Below are positions 10,494 to 22,019 of a stretch of DNA of 64,000 nucleotides, one piece after another; within the stretch, counting starts at the first letter, position 1, and each line of letters begins with the position of its first letter. This stretch comes from Caenorhabditis elegans (Eukaryota > Nematoda > Chromadorea > Rhabditida > Rhabditidae), in NCBI RefSeq assembly GCF_000002985.6, contig NC_003282.8, forward strand, positions 16,864,001-16,928,000, read 5' to 3'. The notes below the pieces were generated by a model. That model searched no databases, was not told the origin of the DNA, and worked only from the letters and a program-made list of their open reading frames with translations. The translations under genes and the position numbers were made by a program.

Positions 10494-10796
10494 CAGCAGT
10501 TTTCAAACATTTTCAAAACATTCAACGTTTTGATGTGCGGTCGACACTACCAAAACCAAAAAAATTAAACAATTAAAAAAAATTATCCCACTATATTACT
10601 TTCCAAAAATAAAGTCATGAAAGATTTCTGAAATTATAGTTAAAATGCCAAACCGGTAGTTTTCATCTAAACATTTTTTAAATGAAGTACTTGGACAAGA
10701 AGTTGATATATGAAATTATTAAGTTGAAAAAAAATTTTAAAAAAAATGACTGTTTCAAAATATTTTCATTATGATCGCAGGAACTTCGAAAGACGA

Positions 10797-10817
10797 TGAA
10801 AACTTTTTACATAATTT
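10797..10817 (+). ncRNA. Predicted 21U-RNA
   Basis: Core at 10750-10757; U at 10797, 40 nt past the core, context CGAT. Confidence 0.55.
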
Positions 10818-11629
10818 ATTCAATTTTGCAATGTATTTTCTGAAAGCTAGGAAAGGCTTCATGTTGTTCATAAGTGCCTTTAAAAAACTCAATTGTTTTT
10901 TAGCAATACCTGCCTGAGTGCCTACAAATTTGCCTGAAAGAAGATATACTTTTACAAGCACCGCAGTTGTGAAACGGGATTTTTTTGAATTTTAAAAAGT
11001 GATAATTTTCTTGAAAAATTTATAAATTAAAAAAAAAAACGAAGGTTTCCATTTGTACTTAAAACGTCAGCGAACGTAATATGCGTTATTAATTTTTTTA
11101 AAAAAATTTTTCTTCCTGTCATTGAGATGACTGTAAAACGGTAAGGAATCCAAATTTTGTGATATTTTGCTTAAATAACGACATATTCAAAAACGTGCTT
11201 TTTTTAAAATGTTCTAGTCAATTTTAAAAATAATTGAGTTTCCCTGTAAAATTTTACATGTTTTAATTTAAATTTCAAGTTTCGGTATTTAACATTATAA
11301 AAAACTGCTATTTTGTAGTTTTCCAAAATTGCAGTGAAACGGGGAAAAAATCACTTGTTCGATCTTGCCTAGGGTTTAACATTTTTTTTGCAATAACATT
11401 GCCTTCATCAGATAAGTAATAAAAACTTGTTAAAAATTGAAAATTTTCGAAAACTAAAATTCAATAGTTTGCGGTTTCTTTGAGTATTCAAAAATAGAAA
11501 TGTCACTTGCAATTGCAGTATAAATGTTCCCCAACTTAAAGGAATATAAAAATATTGAAACTGTAAAAATTTTTTTAATATATTAATTTTGTTTCGTAAC
11601 ACTATTCTGAGAATCTAATATGAAACAAT

Positions 11630-12200
11630 AACTTCATGAAGTGTTTTATCGAAAATGTTAAACTAGATTGTGCTAAATTAAACCTCAAAAACTAATATTT
11701 TCATTTTTCATTCAACATTAAAATTACAGTTTCAAAATCTTCATTTAGTGCTATTAAAATCTATCATTTTGATGAACTTCACGTTAGCAAAAGATTTGAT
11801 TACGAATAGTTTGAACTTCCCTGATCCGTGTTCTTTGCGTGATTTTTTCAGTTTTAAAATATTGTGTACAAGCTTAAAAATAAAATAATTCGGTCACTGT
11901 CACTTCAAACAAAACCCAATTTTATCGATCAGTGGCCCGGTTTTATAATTTTGCTAATACTGATAAAAATAAAAATCATACAAATTTTTACAGCTTCAGA
12001 TGTTTTTCAAATTAATTAAATTAGTAACGGATTCAATACCAAAAAATTATTCAACTCGAGAATTTGAAAACTCCCTGAAACTGTATTTTTTCGCAGAAAT
12101 AAAGAAATAATTAGAATGTTGGATGATTTTAAAGCAGTTTTATAACCTTTCTCACTCAAAATATGAATCCTGCTTATTACATCATTTTTAAAAAATAAAT
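11630..12200. repeat. Left arm of an inverted segmental duplication
   Basis: It reads as the reverse complement of 13620-14190. Shared landmarks include the segment ending in GGATTCATATTTTGAGTGAG on one arm and its complement here, and the GATCCGTGTTCTTTGCGTG block. The arms are about 1.4 kb apart. Confidence 0.75.
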
Positions 12201-12310
12201 AAACAGAAACTGAGAAACTGCAGTATACTGCAACTATAAGCCACTTTATTTTTAAAAAAACTTTCTGTTTCAAGATATTCATAAAATCAACTTTTTGAAA
12301 ATGTTTTTAG

Positions 12311-12331
12311 TTCATTAAGTTCATTAAATTA
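12311..12331 (+). ncRNA. Predicted 21U-RNA
   Basis: Core at 12265-12272; U at 12311, 39 nt past the core, context TAGT. Direct duplicate of the 13127 locus; both promoters and initiators are kept. Confidence 0.6.
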
Positions 12332-12409
12332 CTACGGAAACAAAAAAAACTAGCAAAATATCACTGTTTCACACTGTTCTTAAAAACATAGAGGAATTGT
12401 TCAAATTAG

Positions 12410-12430
12410 TTCAAGTTTGATTTATTTTTA
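12410..12430 (+). ncRNA. Predicted 21U-RNA
   Basis: Core at 12364-12371; U at 12410, 39 nt past the core, context TAGT. Confidence 0.6.
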
Positions 12431-12524
12431 AAATATAAGTGCAATTTCAATTGGCGAGAAAAGCCCAGAAAAAAATATTTATTGAGACAAAATTACCATT
12501 TTAATTATGCCAACAGCAACAATG

Positions 12525-12655
12525 TGTATTATAGAAAAAATACGGTCGCACAAAAATAAACAGCGACGCAACGACATTCCGCTGGTTTTAAGCTCGGCCA
12601 ACGATTTCACTTGCACTGCAATGTGTCGGGCGCATATTTTTTTCTACCAAGTAAG
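12525..12655. repeat. Half copy of the 15856 palindrome element
   Basis: The left half of the palindrome is recognisable from TATTATAGAAAAAATACGGT through GCGACGCAACGACATTCCGC to CAACGATTTCACTTGCACTG; the mirror half is lost and replaced by other sequence. Confidence 0.65.
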
Positions 12656-13126
12656 TTTTATTATTTTTCAAACTTTCTCATAATCTGTGAGAAACAGTAA
12701 TAATTTATAGAAAATTTACAACTATTACAACAACTTTTCATTTTTCTCCCGATGATGTCAATTACAGTTGAATCGTATCAATTTTATCAGATAAGTATAC
12801 TCAAAAAATCAAACCTTCAAAAAAAATTCTTTTAAAAATTCTAGAGTTATATTCGGTGTGACTTTACAAACTTAATTGTCCCAAAAATATAAATAATGTT
12901 GAAAAAAAACAACTTTTGCATGATTTATTCGTTGACATATTTTGGCAATTGAGATTTTGTTTTCTAAGCCTCAATATGAAAATAGTATTAAAGTGAACAT
13001 TCACCTGCAAAACTCAAAAAAATTCAAAAAAAAAAAGAATACTGCAACTATAAGCCACTTTATTTTTAAAAAATAATTTTCTGTTTCAAGATATTCATAA
13101 AATTAACTTTTTGAAAATGTTTTTAG

Positions 13127-13147
13127 TACGTGATTGCCACAGGGAAC
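13127..13147 (+). ncRNA. Predicted 21U-RNA
   Basis: Core at 13081-13088; U at 13127, 39 nt past the core, context TAGT. Paralog of the 12311 locus: about 95 bp before and through the start are near-identical. Confidence 0.6.
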
Positions 13148-13619
13148 TTCTAGTAATATGGTTTCATCGAGTATTGCCAAAAGGCGTTTTGAGAAATTTT
13201 ATTGTTAAAAGTTTGAGCACATTTGCTGAAATTCTCTGAAATTTAAAAATTCCGTTGTGGACGTTCTGGTTTTTCAAAAAATTTGTGAGGAGAGAAGCTT
13301 CCTTGGTCTGGTGGTTTAGGGAGTTTACAACATTAAAAAAACGAAACGGTTCCCGAATTACAAATCACCATTCTTGTAAAGCTTCTATTTTACATTTGAA
13401 ACTGAAATCATTTTTTTAATCTCTCAAAAAAATACTAATTTTTTATTTCAATTTTTAGATATCATAATGAAGTCAATGAGGCTTTTTGATATTCTGAATC
13501 CGATTTTAGTGTAAGTATTTTGTTTGAAAAAAAAAGAAAAGTTTATGAACCAGACAATTGAAAAAATAACTATGGTCAGCTCAAAAAACTACAAAAATGG
13601 CTCTGGAATTTATTTATTT

Positions 13620-14190
13620 TAAAAAAATGATGTAATAAGCAGGATTCATATTTTGAGTGAGAAAGGTTATAAAACTGCTTTAAAATCATCCAAAATTCTA
13701 ATTATTTCTTTATTTCGGCGAAAAAATACAGTTTCAGGGAGTTTTCAAATTTTCGAGAAAATTCACGGTTGTGACAATTCTAACAGTTTTAGCATCGGTT
13801 TTTCTTGTATTTGTCTGAAATCTGAAACTGTAAAAATTTGTATGATTTTTATTCTTATCAGTATTAGCAAAAAAAAAATTAGCAATAAAAAGCTAAATTA
13901 TTTTATTTTTAAGCTTGTACACACTATTTTGAAACTGAAAAAAAAACACGCAAAGAACACGGATCAGGGAAGTTCAAACTATTCGTAATCAAATCTTTTG
14001 CTAACGGTATGTTCATCAAAATAATAGATTTTAATAGCACTAAATGAAAATTTTGAAACTGTAAATTTAATGTTGAATGAAAAATGAAAATATTAGTTTT
14101 GCAGGTTTAATTTAGCACAATCTAGCTTAAATTTTTTTTTTGCAAATTATTGAATTGTAATTTTTGAAAATTTTCATTTTTAACAAGTTT
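13620..14190. repeat. Right arm of an inverted segmental duplication
   Basis: Inverted copy of 11630-12200. The 111-residue reading frame crossing it has no protein features and its counterpart in the other arm differs, so it is not called as a gene. Confidence 0.75.
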
Positions 14191-14753
14191 TTATTGCTTA
14201 TCTGATGAAGACAATGTTAATGCATCAACTTGTCAATTTCAATTTTATTCTATGGCAATTCAGAAACAGTGAAAATTATGAAATAATCTAATTTTTATTC
14301 TTTCTACAATGGCAATACTTTTATTGATTTCATTTGTACATTTTCTATTAAGATGTGTATTTTTTAGACAAGGAAACAACAAATCGTTTTCAGTTTGATA
14401 AAAAATTTCACTGTTTTATTATGTTCATAAAGCTTTAAGAAACAACATAGTACGTTTGCTGGATAAAATAAAAAAATAAATTTTTTCATTGAAAAAGTTG
14501 GAAACTTATACCAAAAAAGATAAGAAAAGTTTGCAAAACAGAACAAAAAGTTATTTTCAACTTTCAATTTGGTTTCAGTTTTGAATATATTTTTCAAGTC
14601 ATGATCTCGAATTTGTTTGAGTAGCACCAAACCAAGAAAAATAATTCACTGCTTTACGCTATTTTGGAAAGTTTTTCTTCCATTTTTTCATGTTATGGTT
14701 GAATTTTCCTGTTTCAAATATTTAATTTTCTTGTGAAAAAATAACTTCCTCAG

Positions 14754-14774
14754 TGTTAAAAATGACGAGGAATA
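14754..14774 (+). ncRNA. Predicted 21U-RNA
   Basis: Core at 14709-14716; U at 14754, 38 nt past the core, context CAGT. The alternative is 14757 (41 nt, TGTT). Confidence 0.5.
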
Positions 14775-14858
14775 GCTAATAAATGTGGCAGCATATTCTA
14801 TTAAAAAATCTACTGTTTCATTGATGTTTTATCAGGTTTTCAAAGTCTGTTAAGTTAT

Positions 14859-14879
14859 TCAAAGGATAATGTTTTTTAA
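14859..14879 (+). ncRNA. Predicted 21U-RNA
   Basis: Core at 14813-14820; U at 14859, 39 nt past the core, context TATT. Confidence 0.6.
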
Positions 14880-15358
14880 TTAAAAATTTCTATCAATGTC
14901 CCGTTTCATTTAATAATCGAATAAAAATGTTTACTGTTTTCACTTTTTTTTCGGTTTTTGGCAGGCGGAGAGTAGAAAACTAAAGTAAATTTTTAGAAAA
15001 GAACACATTTTTCAAAGAATATTTTTAAAAAAATCATAAAGATTAACTCTGTTTTTTAAGATTTTCAAATTTGACAAAACAATTTCACAAATTTCTATGC
15101 GAGAATTATTTCTAGAACCCGTAATTTGTGGTTTTAAATTGTTATGCCGATGACCTCCGCCTGCTTCACGCCTTCCATTTTGAATTCAAATCACCACACC
15201 CAATATTCCATTCAATATGGCAAAAAAAACCGAAAAAAAATTAAATACGTTTTATTTTCAAACCAAGATCTCGAAATTTGTTTCAAAAAAAAAGTTGTTC
15301 ACGAAAAATGTACTGTTTCACGTCATTTTCAAAATGTGATTACTTACCATCAAGTTGA

Positions 15359-15379
15359 TGAAATAGCTTTATTGATTGG
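15359..15379 (+). ncRNA. Predicted 21U-RNA
   Basis: Core at 15313-15320; U at 15359, 39 nt past the core, context TGAT. Last motif before a 5-kb stretch of insertions without motifs. Confidence 0.6.
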
Positions 15380-15439
15380 TTTATTTTCAACATAAGCCAA
15401 AAAAGGTAATACATTAAAAAAGGTAGTACAATTTAGGTT

Positions 15440-15852
15440 TAATGAGAAAATAAATTAATAAAACGAGACAAACCCAGCAAGAGTTCATCTCGAGTGTGGG
15501 AAATGGGTGAGGTAAGAATCATAAAACAAGAAAAATAGAGAATGAAGAATTATAGAGAAAAGAACATGGACTCGGGATCACATAGTATCAATACCGGGGA
15601 ATGTGAAGATCGAGAAAGTGAGAGAATTGGAAAGGAGAGAGGAAAACCGGGACGTTTTTAAAAAGATTATTCCAAATGGGAACTGCTTGGGCGAAAAAGT
15701 GAGCGGTGCAACTGTCCTTTCTAACGAGAATCATAGGGTGCCTATTAGAGCTAGCAAATGAGACAAATTGATTAAGACTAGGGAAGTGGGACGATCCAGT
15801 GAGGAATCTATAGAGTAGTTTCATTTGAGCTTTAATTCTAGTGTGTCTTTAT
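15440..15852 (-). mobile_element. 5'-truncated LINE, C-terminal end of the reverse-transcriptase ORF
   Basis: The minus strand from about 15850 to 15588 encodes a terminal fragment (RIKAQMKLLYRFLTGSSHFP, later ILVRKDSCTAHFFAQAVPIW, then NNLFKNVPVFL and a stop). The HFF..AVPIWNNL pattern is typical of the extreme C-terminus of CR1/Sam-type non-LTR retrotransposon polyproteins. About 150 bases of apparent 3' UTR follow (15587-15440). The catalytic part is absent, as expected from incomplete reverse transcription. The truncated end abuts the palindrome at 15856. The superfamily assignment is from motif memory only. Confidence 0.65.
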
Positions 15853-15855
15853 AGT

Positions 15856-16053
15856 TATTATAGAAAAAATACGATCGCACAAAAATAAACAACGACGCAA
15901 CGACACTCCGCTATTTTTAAGCCTCGCCCACGATTTCATTAGCACTGCGGCCGCCACATTTCAGTGCAAATGAAATCGTGGGCGGGGCTTAAAAATAGCG
16001 GAGTGTCGTTGCGCCGTTGTTTATTTTTGTGCGATCGTATTTTTTCTATAATA
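15856..16053. mobile_element. Near-perfect palindromic foldback element
   Basis: The left arm runs TATTATAGAAAAAATACGAT to GATTTCATT and its reverse complement fills the right half, giving arms of roughly 90 bp around a short GC-rich centre (GCACTGCGGCCGCCAC). No coding capacity. Degenerate relatives lie at 12525 and 38990. Such elements are non-autonomous DNA transposons; the near-identity of the arms suggests a young copy. Confidence 0.8.
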
Positions 16054-16630
16054 GGGTAAGTAACAATTTGCCTCTGATGGGTAGGCAAATTGATTTGTCG
16101 ACAAGTTCAAATCGCCAGTTTGCAGATTTGCCGGAATTGTTCAATTCCGGCAATTCGCCGATTTGCCGGAAAAAATCGTTTGCCGCCCTCCCCTGATCAA
16201 GAGTAAACATGTTTTTGGTTAAGCTTACTGGAAAAAAGATCACTGTTTTCCTCATAATTGTAAAAGTTGTAAAAACTCGGGATTTTCATTAAAAGCACTG
16301 ATAACATTGAATTTCCATTTGTTACAATAATTAGTTTTCAGAATTTCTAAAGTCTTGTAAAAAAGGGGTAAAAACTCGACTTTCATCGCTTTTACTGTTT
16401 TATTAAAATTAATTAACTTTAATTTTATTGTACCTCAAATTTTGACTAGTTGGAAAGTTTAGACCCTAATTTCGGAATTGTCACGTTTTTTCAAACACGC
16501 TCAAAATTAATTTGTCAACCATTAATCATTAACTATATATAAAAAAATACAGTTCGTCTGTCCGGAGTTTGTAGTCTATGTAGTCTTTGTAGTCTGTGAC
16601 GTCACGCCCAAATTTCAGTGAGAATAGTGG

Positions 16631-16775
16631 GCGTGGCACCCTTCGTGGTGAGAACCATCGTGGTGGGACCCTTCGTGGTGAGACCCATCGTGGTGGGACC
16701 CTTCGCGGTGAGACCCATCGTGGTGAGACCCTTCGTGGTGAGACCCATCGTGGTGAGACCCTTCGTGGTGAGATC
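16631..16775. repeat. 15-bp minisatellite GTGGTGAGACCCATC
   Basis: About ten units alternate ...CCATC and ...CCTTC versions. Reading frames across it (RGETHRGE or VVRPIVV repeats) are artefacts of a unit length divisible by three. Confidence 0.9.
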
Positions 16776-18430
16776 CAAAATGTTGGCGGGAAATTCAAAT
16801 TTTAAGTGAAAAACATTTTGGCGGGAAATTCAAATTTTCAGTGAAAAAAATTTTAGCAGGAAATTCAAATTTTCAGTGAAAAAATTTGGGCGGGAAATTC
16901 AAATTTTCAGTAAAAAAAATGTTGGCGGGAAATTCAAATTTTAAGTGAAAAAAATTTTGGCGGGAAATTCAAATTTTCAGTGAAAAACATTTTGGCGGGA
17001 AATTCAAATTTTCAGTGAAAAAAATTTTAGCAGGAAATTCAAATTTTCAGTGAAAAAACTTGGGCGGGAAATTCAAATTTTCAGTGAAAAAAATTTTAGC
17101 GGGAAATTCAAATTTTCAGTAAAAAAAATTTTGGCGGGAAATTCAAACTTTCAGTGAAAAAAATTTTAGCGGGAAATTCAAATTTTCAGTAAAAAAAATT
17201 TTGGCGGGAAATTCAAATTTTCAGTGAAAAAAATTTTGGCGGGAAATTCAAATTTTTAGCGAAAAAAAATTTTGGCGGGAAATTCAAATTTTCAGTGAAA
17301 AAAATTTTGGCGGGAAATTCAAATTTTCAGTGAAAAAATTTTGGCGGGAAATTCAAATTTTCAGTGGAAAAAATTTTGGCGGGAAATTCAAATTTTCAGT
17401 GATAAAATTTTGGCGGGAAATTCAAATTTTCAGTGAAAAAATTTTGGCGGGAAATTCAAATTTTCAGTGGAAAAAATTTGGGCGGGAAATTCAAATTTTC
17501 AGTGAAAAAAAATTTTGGCGGGAAATTCAAACTTTCAGTGAAAAAAATTTTGGCGGGAAATTCAAATTTTCAGTGAAAAAATTTTGGCGGGAAATTCAAA
17601 TTTTCAGTGAAAAAATTTTGGCGGGAAATTCAAATTTTCAGTGAAAAAAAAATTTGGCGGGAAATTCAAATTTTCAGTGATAAAATTTTGGCGGGAAATT
17701 CAAATTTTCAGTGAAAAAATTTTGGCGGGAAATTCCAATTTTCAGTGAAAAAAATTTTAGCGGGAAATTCAAATTTTCAGTAAAAAAAATTTTTGGCGGG
17801 AAATTCAAATTTTCAGTGAAAAAAATTTTGGCGGGAAATTCAAATTTTCAGTGAAAAAAATTTTAGCGGGAAATTCAAATTTTCAGTAAAAAAAATTTTG
17901 GCGGGAAATTCAAACTTTCAGTGAAAAAAATTTTAGCGGGAAATTCAAATTTTCAGTGAAAAAATTTGGGCGGGAAATTAAAATTTTCAGTGAAAAAATT
18001 TTGGCGGGAAATTCAAATTTTTAGCGAAAAAAAGTTTTGGCGGGAAATTCAAATTTTCAGTGAAAAAAATTTTGGCGGGAAATTCAAATTTTCAGTGAAA
18101 AAATTTTGGCGGGAAATTCAAATTTTCAGTGGAAAAAATTTTGGCGGGAAATTCAAATTTTCAGTAAAAAAAATTTGGGCGGGAAATTCAAATTTTCAGT
18201 GAAAAAAAATTTTGGCGGGAAATTCAAACTTTCAGTGAAAAAAATTTTGGCGGGAAATTCAAATTTTCAGTGAAAAAATTTTGGCGGGAAATTCAAATTT
18301 TCAGTGAAAAAATTTTGGCGGGAAATTCAAATTTTCCGTGAAAAAATTTTGGCGGGAAATTCAAATTTTCAGTGAAAAAAAATTTGGCGGGAAATTCAAA
18401 TTTTCAGTGATAAAATTTTGGCGGGAATTT
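16776..18430. repeat. 34-bp minisatellite, about 50 units
   Basis: The unit is roughly TTTGGCGGGAAATTCAAATT followed by TTCAGTGAAAAAAA, with variation in the A-run and in GGCGGG/AGCGGG/GGGCGGG. Higher-order order is visible: groups of five to seven units recur near 17080-17240, 17740-17940 and 18000-18300. No gene. Confidence 0.9.
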
Positions 18431-18527
18431 CAAATTTTCTGAGAAAAAAATTTTTGGAGGGAAATTCAAATTTTCTGAGAAAAAGATTTTGGCGGGAATT
18501 TCAATTTTGGTTTTGGAATCATCTGGA

Positions 18528-18672
18528 AAATTCCAGAAAATTCTATAATGTTCTAGAACTTTCTGGAAAATTCGAGAAAATTCTGGAATGTTCCAGAACC
18601 TTCTGGAAAGTTCCAGAACCTTCTGGAATGTTCCAGAACCTTCTGGAAAATTCGAAAAAAATTCTGGAATAT
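18528..18672. promoter_or_regulatory. Tandem heat-shock elements (HSF-1 sites) inside the Helitron
   Basis: Continuous alternating TTC/GAA triplets, for example TTCTGGAATGTTCCAGAA and TTCTGGAAAATTC, with strict 2-nt spacers. Perfect three- and four-box HSEs are present many times. A second, weaker cluster lies at 19005-19085. HSF trimers bind such arrays; HSE-bearing Helitrons have been described in C. elegans. Confidence 0.75.
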
Positions 18673-19217
18673 TCGTGGTGAGACCCATAAATTTTGGCCG
18701 AAAACTCAAAATTTCTGAGAAAAAATTTTTGGCGGGAAATTCAAATTTTCTGAGAAACTTTTTGTTAGCTTAAGTACCACCTGGAACTGGCGAGACCCAT
18801 CGTGGTGGGACCCTTAAAAATATGGGCGGGAACTTCAAAATTTATGAGAAAAGAAATTTTGGCGGGAATTCAAATTTCCAAGAAAAATTTTGGCGGGAAA
18901 TTCAAATTTTCTGAGAAAAAGATTTTGACGGGAAATTCAAATTTTCTGAGGAAAACATTTGGCGGGAAATTCAAATTTTGATTCTGGAATCAATTTTTTG
19001 TTTCAGCACCTTCTGGAAGTTTCAAGAAAATTCTAGAATGTTCTAGAATCATCTGGAAAATTTAAAAAAGTTCTGAAATGCTCTACAACCTCCTATAACT
19101 GTAGGAGTTTTTATTTGTTTCGTCACATCTATATTCAAAGAACTTACTATTAGTAGTTAATTATTCAGACTTCTCCAGTTAAGGAAAGTTATTAACTTAT
19201 TGAAAAAACTGTAACTC

Positions 19218-19400
19218 TGTGGAATTTTTTCAGGGGAGGGGGACAGCTCGCCACGCCAACAGTGAGAAAAATAGTGTGGTGCGCGGACCTCGAATGATGT
19301 CGGCGGCTGATATTACCTGGGGTACCGCTTTTTGCCTTTTCCCCGTGAGTGAACGAGAAAAAGGCGGGGACTATTTTGGCGTACACGCAACGCAGTTTTA
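19218..19400. repeat. GC-richer repeat related to nep-intron repeats
   Basis: The segment GATGTCGGCGGCTGATATTA to CCGTGAGTGAACGAGAAAAA resembles 58245-58320 (GATGTCGGCGGATGATACTG). It is a dispersed family without coding potential. Confidence 0.5.
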
Positions 19401-20325
19401 TAATTTTGAGTGTAGAAAAATCAGAACATTCTAACTGTCTCTTTGAATTTTCTGAATCGAATACCATGGAAGAAGAAAATGCGATTTAATCGATGAAGTT
19501 TTAACTTTTTTAATGATACATTTTTGAATGATTAAATGGACATCTATGTGTTATACATTTTAAACTCCGCCAGTCGTTGGCCGCGCCGGAGGCGCTGTCA
19601 TCGGCTGGTTGATTGAATATTTATATAAAAAATCTGAAACTGACAAAAATTTTTCAAAATTTTTCTCATATTTTAGCATTTTCGCTAGTTTTTTATCAAT
19701 TATAAAAACTTTGAAAAAGTTGATAATAGGAAAAAAAACTTATGAGAAAGAGTTTTAACATCTAATACCTCAGTGGGATTTTTTTTTCAAAATCTGGAAT
19801 TATTTTTTCAAAACATCAGAAAAAATTTTAAAGTACAGTTAATTTCGAAAATAAATAAAATAATCCTCGATTACTTGCCTTCAGCATACAGAGTTTATTT
19901 TCACACAATTCACATAAAACTGAAGACAAACGTCTCCATATGTATGAATGTACCAGAAACTAACTCATCGATATTATGGAAATCGAAGAAAAACTCATTT
20001 CAAAACTGAGTTTAAACTCTAGAAAAACTCGGTCGCCTCGTACCAACTCTGATTATCACACCTACTTTTCTAATGCCGCTGCCTACAAGCATGCCTACTG
20101 CCAAAATGTACATGAAGACCCGAAATTATCAATTCAGCAAGGCATATCCAATGGTAAGGTATTGAGCGTTTTGCTTTTTATCCACATTATGAAAGTGAAG
20201 AAGTTATAAATAGTGTGTCTGTGAATCAAATTAAATGTTTGAGTGACAGACTAGTGAACAATTTCATTAAATGATGTGTGTAAAGATGCAAAATTTGAAG
20301 GGAAAATATATTGCGACGCTTTGGG

Positions 20326-20333
20326 TGAAACAG
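20326..20333 (-). promoter_or_regulatory. CTGTTTCA core, divergent pair with 20433
   Basis: Exact minus-strand core with no YRNT 35-45 nt downstream. With the plus core at 20433 it forms a divergent pair that is duplicated at 33004/33121. Confidence 0.4.
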
Positions 20334-20432
20334 TGGATAATTAAAAAAAAAAGTCAAACCATTTCATTGCTACTTTTTCTATTTAGAAAGAATTAAGAAA
20401 GAGAGAAAAAAATTCAATTTGCAAAGTTTCTA

Positions 20433-20440
20433 CTGTTTCA
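20433..20440 (+). promoter_or_regulatory. CTGTTTCA core, start unclear
   Basis: Exact core. The closest YRNTs put the U at 20472 (32 nt, CAAT) or 20486 (46 nt, TGAT). The paralog at 33121 has a well-placed TGAT at 40 nt. Confidence 0.4.
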
Positions 20441-20816
20441 TTGACCTTTTATAATTAAGAATAAGAGCCAATGTGAGAGCTTTGATGTTTGTGTATTTAT
20501 AATTAGTCTTGAAAAACAATTTTTCGTTGAAATAAAATACTTCTTTCTTTGGAAAAAATGTTTTTTTTTGTGGCGTGGCAATGTTCAAACATGTTTTTAA
20601 TTTTTTCAAGAACACATTTTTCATGTTTCATGTTGTTTTCATATTTTTTGATTAATTTCAATACGGTATTCGAAGATGACGATGACCTTAATCGGTATTA
20701 CAGAATTTTTTTTTCAATAATTTTTTATTCAAGAAGTTAACATTTCTGATTACAATTTAACGTTAATTTGGGGGCTCAAGAGTTAAAAGTTGAGAGTTAA
20801 ATTCAATGTTACCTAG

Positions 20817-21223
20817 CAGGGGTGTGCGGCAAATCTCAAAATTTGCCGAGCTCGGCAAATTCGGCAAATTCGGCAAATTTGCCGTGCTTAACAAACTCGG
20901 AAAATTTTGATAATTTTTGATGTTTTTTGGAACACCAAAACTACCGAATTATTAACACACATCTGGTTTCTGAATTAGTTCCGTGTAGTATGTCTGCTTA
21001 AGCATAAAACTAACTCAATTTTGTGTCCTTTTACTAAATTTTTGGCGAAAAAATCAATCAAAATTGTACTGTAAAATTTTTGACGTGTGCGGCAAATTTC
21101 GAAATTTGCCGAGATCGGCAAATTCGGCAAATCTACTTTTTTGAAATTTGCCGTGCTCGGCAAATCTACTTTTTTGAAATTTGCCGTGCTCGGCAAATTC
21201 GGCAAATTTGCCGCACACCCCTG
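20817..21223. mobile_element. hAT-like miniature inverted-repeat element with an exact 8-bp duplication
   Basis: The termini CAGGGGTGTGCGGCAAAT and the inverse ending GCCGCACACCCCTG are flanked by the same octamer TTACCTAG (20809-20816 and 21224-21231). CAGGG termini plus 8-bp target duplications are hAT hallmarks. Subterminal GCAAATTTGCCGAGCTCGGC-type repeats make it foldback-prone. No transposase; the exact duplication suggests a young insertion. Confidence 0.85.
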
Positions 21224-21692
21224 TTACCTAGTGAAGCAATAATACTAATTCCAAATACTTGGCAAATGAAATAGTTTTATAATTATTTAGAGTTTTCAAA
21301 AATCTGTTATGAAAGCGATTTTCATTAAAAAATTTTCAAAGAAAATTTTTCAACTATTTCACACTGTTGATATAACTACAACACGTAACGATCTGCAAAA
21401 TATGACAATTTTTACACACAAAAAAATGTCAAGTTATAATTGTACAAAATTATTGCAAAACGATTTTAGAAAATAATTGTTTCAGCAATGTCTCAAATAA
21501 CTATAGAATTTAAAAATATAATTTTTGAGTAAATATCATAGGTTATGTTTTTCTTATCATATTCTTTTTGTTTCCATGATGAATAAATAAATAATAAATA
21601 ATAAATCAATTGTTTTCGGGTAAAAAAAACAATTTTCATGAACAAATAGAAACAGTGCAAAGTTAAGATTTAAAATTTAGCGTTGAAAAATG

Positions 21693-21713
21693 TATGGAAC
21701 GTGTCAAAAACTA
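21693..21713 (-). ncRNA. Predicted 21U-RNA, atypical spacing
   Basis: Minus-strand core at 21756-21763; candidate U at 21713 (43 nt, TACT) or 21721 (35 nt, TATT). Start uncertain. Confidence 0.3.
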
Positions 21714-21810
21714 GTAGAAAAATAAAATTATTAGATGTAATACCAGTTTACGAAATGAAACAGTTGAAACTTTTCACTTTCAAATAATTGGGATTTCCAA
21801 TTGTTCACTG

Positions 21811-21831
21811 TCCCAACGTTAGTTCCTTGAA
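21811..21831 (-). ncRNA. Predicted 21U-RNA
   Basis: Minus-strand core at 21870-21877; U at 21831, 39 nt past the core, context CAAT. Confidence 0.6.
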
Positions 21832-22019
21832 TTGTTAACAATTAATTTTAATCAAATTTAAGAAAATATTGAAACAGAAGTTATTTACGTAAACCTTAAT
21901 AATACCACTATGCTCTTTGTAACTTGTAGTTGGCGCATAAAATATGAAGTTCACTGATACTTAACAAATTACAATTTTCAAAAAAAAATTGGGGAAAAAA
22001 AATTTGGAAAAAACAACAA

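Larger units (their letters stand above)
16533..19609 (+). mobile_element. Helitron, non-autonomous, packed with minisatellites and heat-shock elements
   Basis: The 5' end matches the other two copies (CTATATATAAAAAAATACAG, then a CGTCTGTCCG segment). The 3' end is a GC hairpin, CCAGTCGTTGGCCGCGCCGG through GTCATCGGCTGGT, as in the copies at 46094 and 24739. There are no inverted termini and no Rep/helicase gene. Cargo in order: a 15-bp array, about 50 units of a 34-bp array, TTCnnGAAnnTTC clusters and an unrelated GC-rich insert (19218-19400). The termini fit the C. elegans HelitronY group; exact subfamily not determined. Confidence 0.75.

Noticed and set aside
13653-13988. 111-residue frame MSEKGYKTALKSSKILIISL
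   Set aside because: It lies in an inverted duplication; the copy at 12016-12282 shares the sequence but not a conserved frame.
16529-18202. Long open frames such as RGETHRGETLRGE and KKFWREIQIFSEKNFGGKF
   Set aside because: They run through 15- and 34-bp tandem repeats inside a Helitron; openness follows from unit length and composition, not selection.
16776-18430. CRISPR-like regular array
   Set aside because: Units are contiguous with no unique spacers, and the genome is a nematode's; it is a minisatellite.
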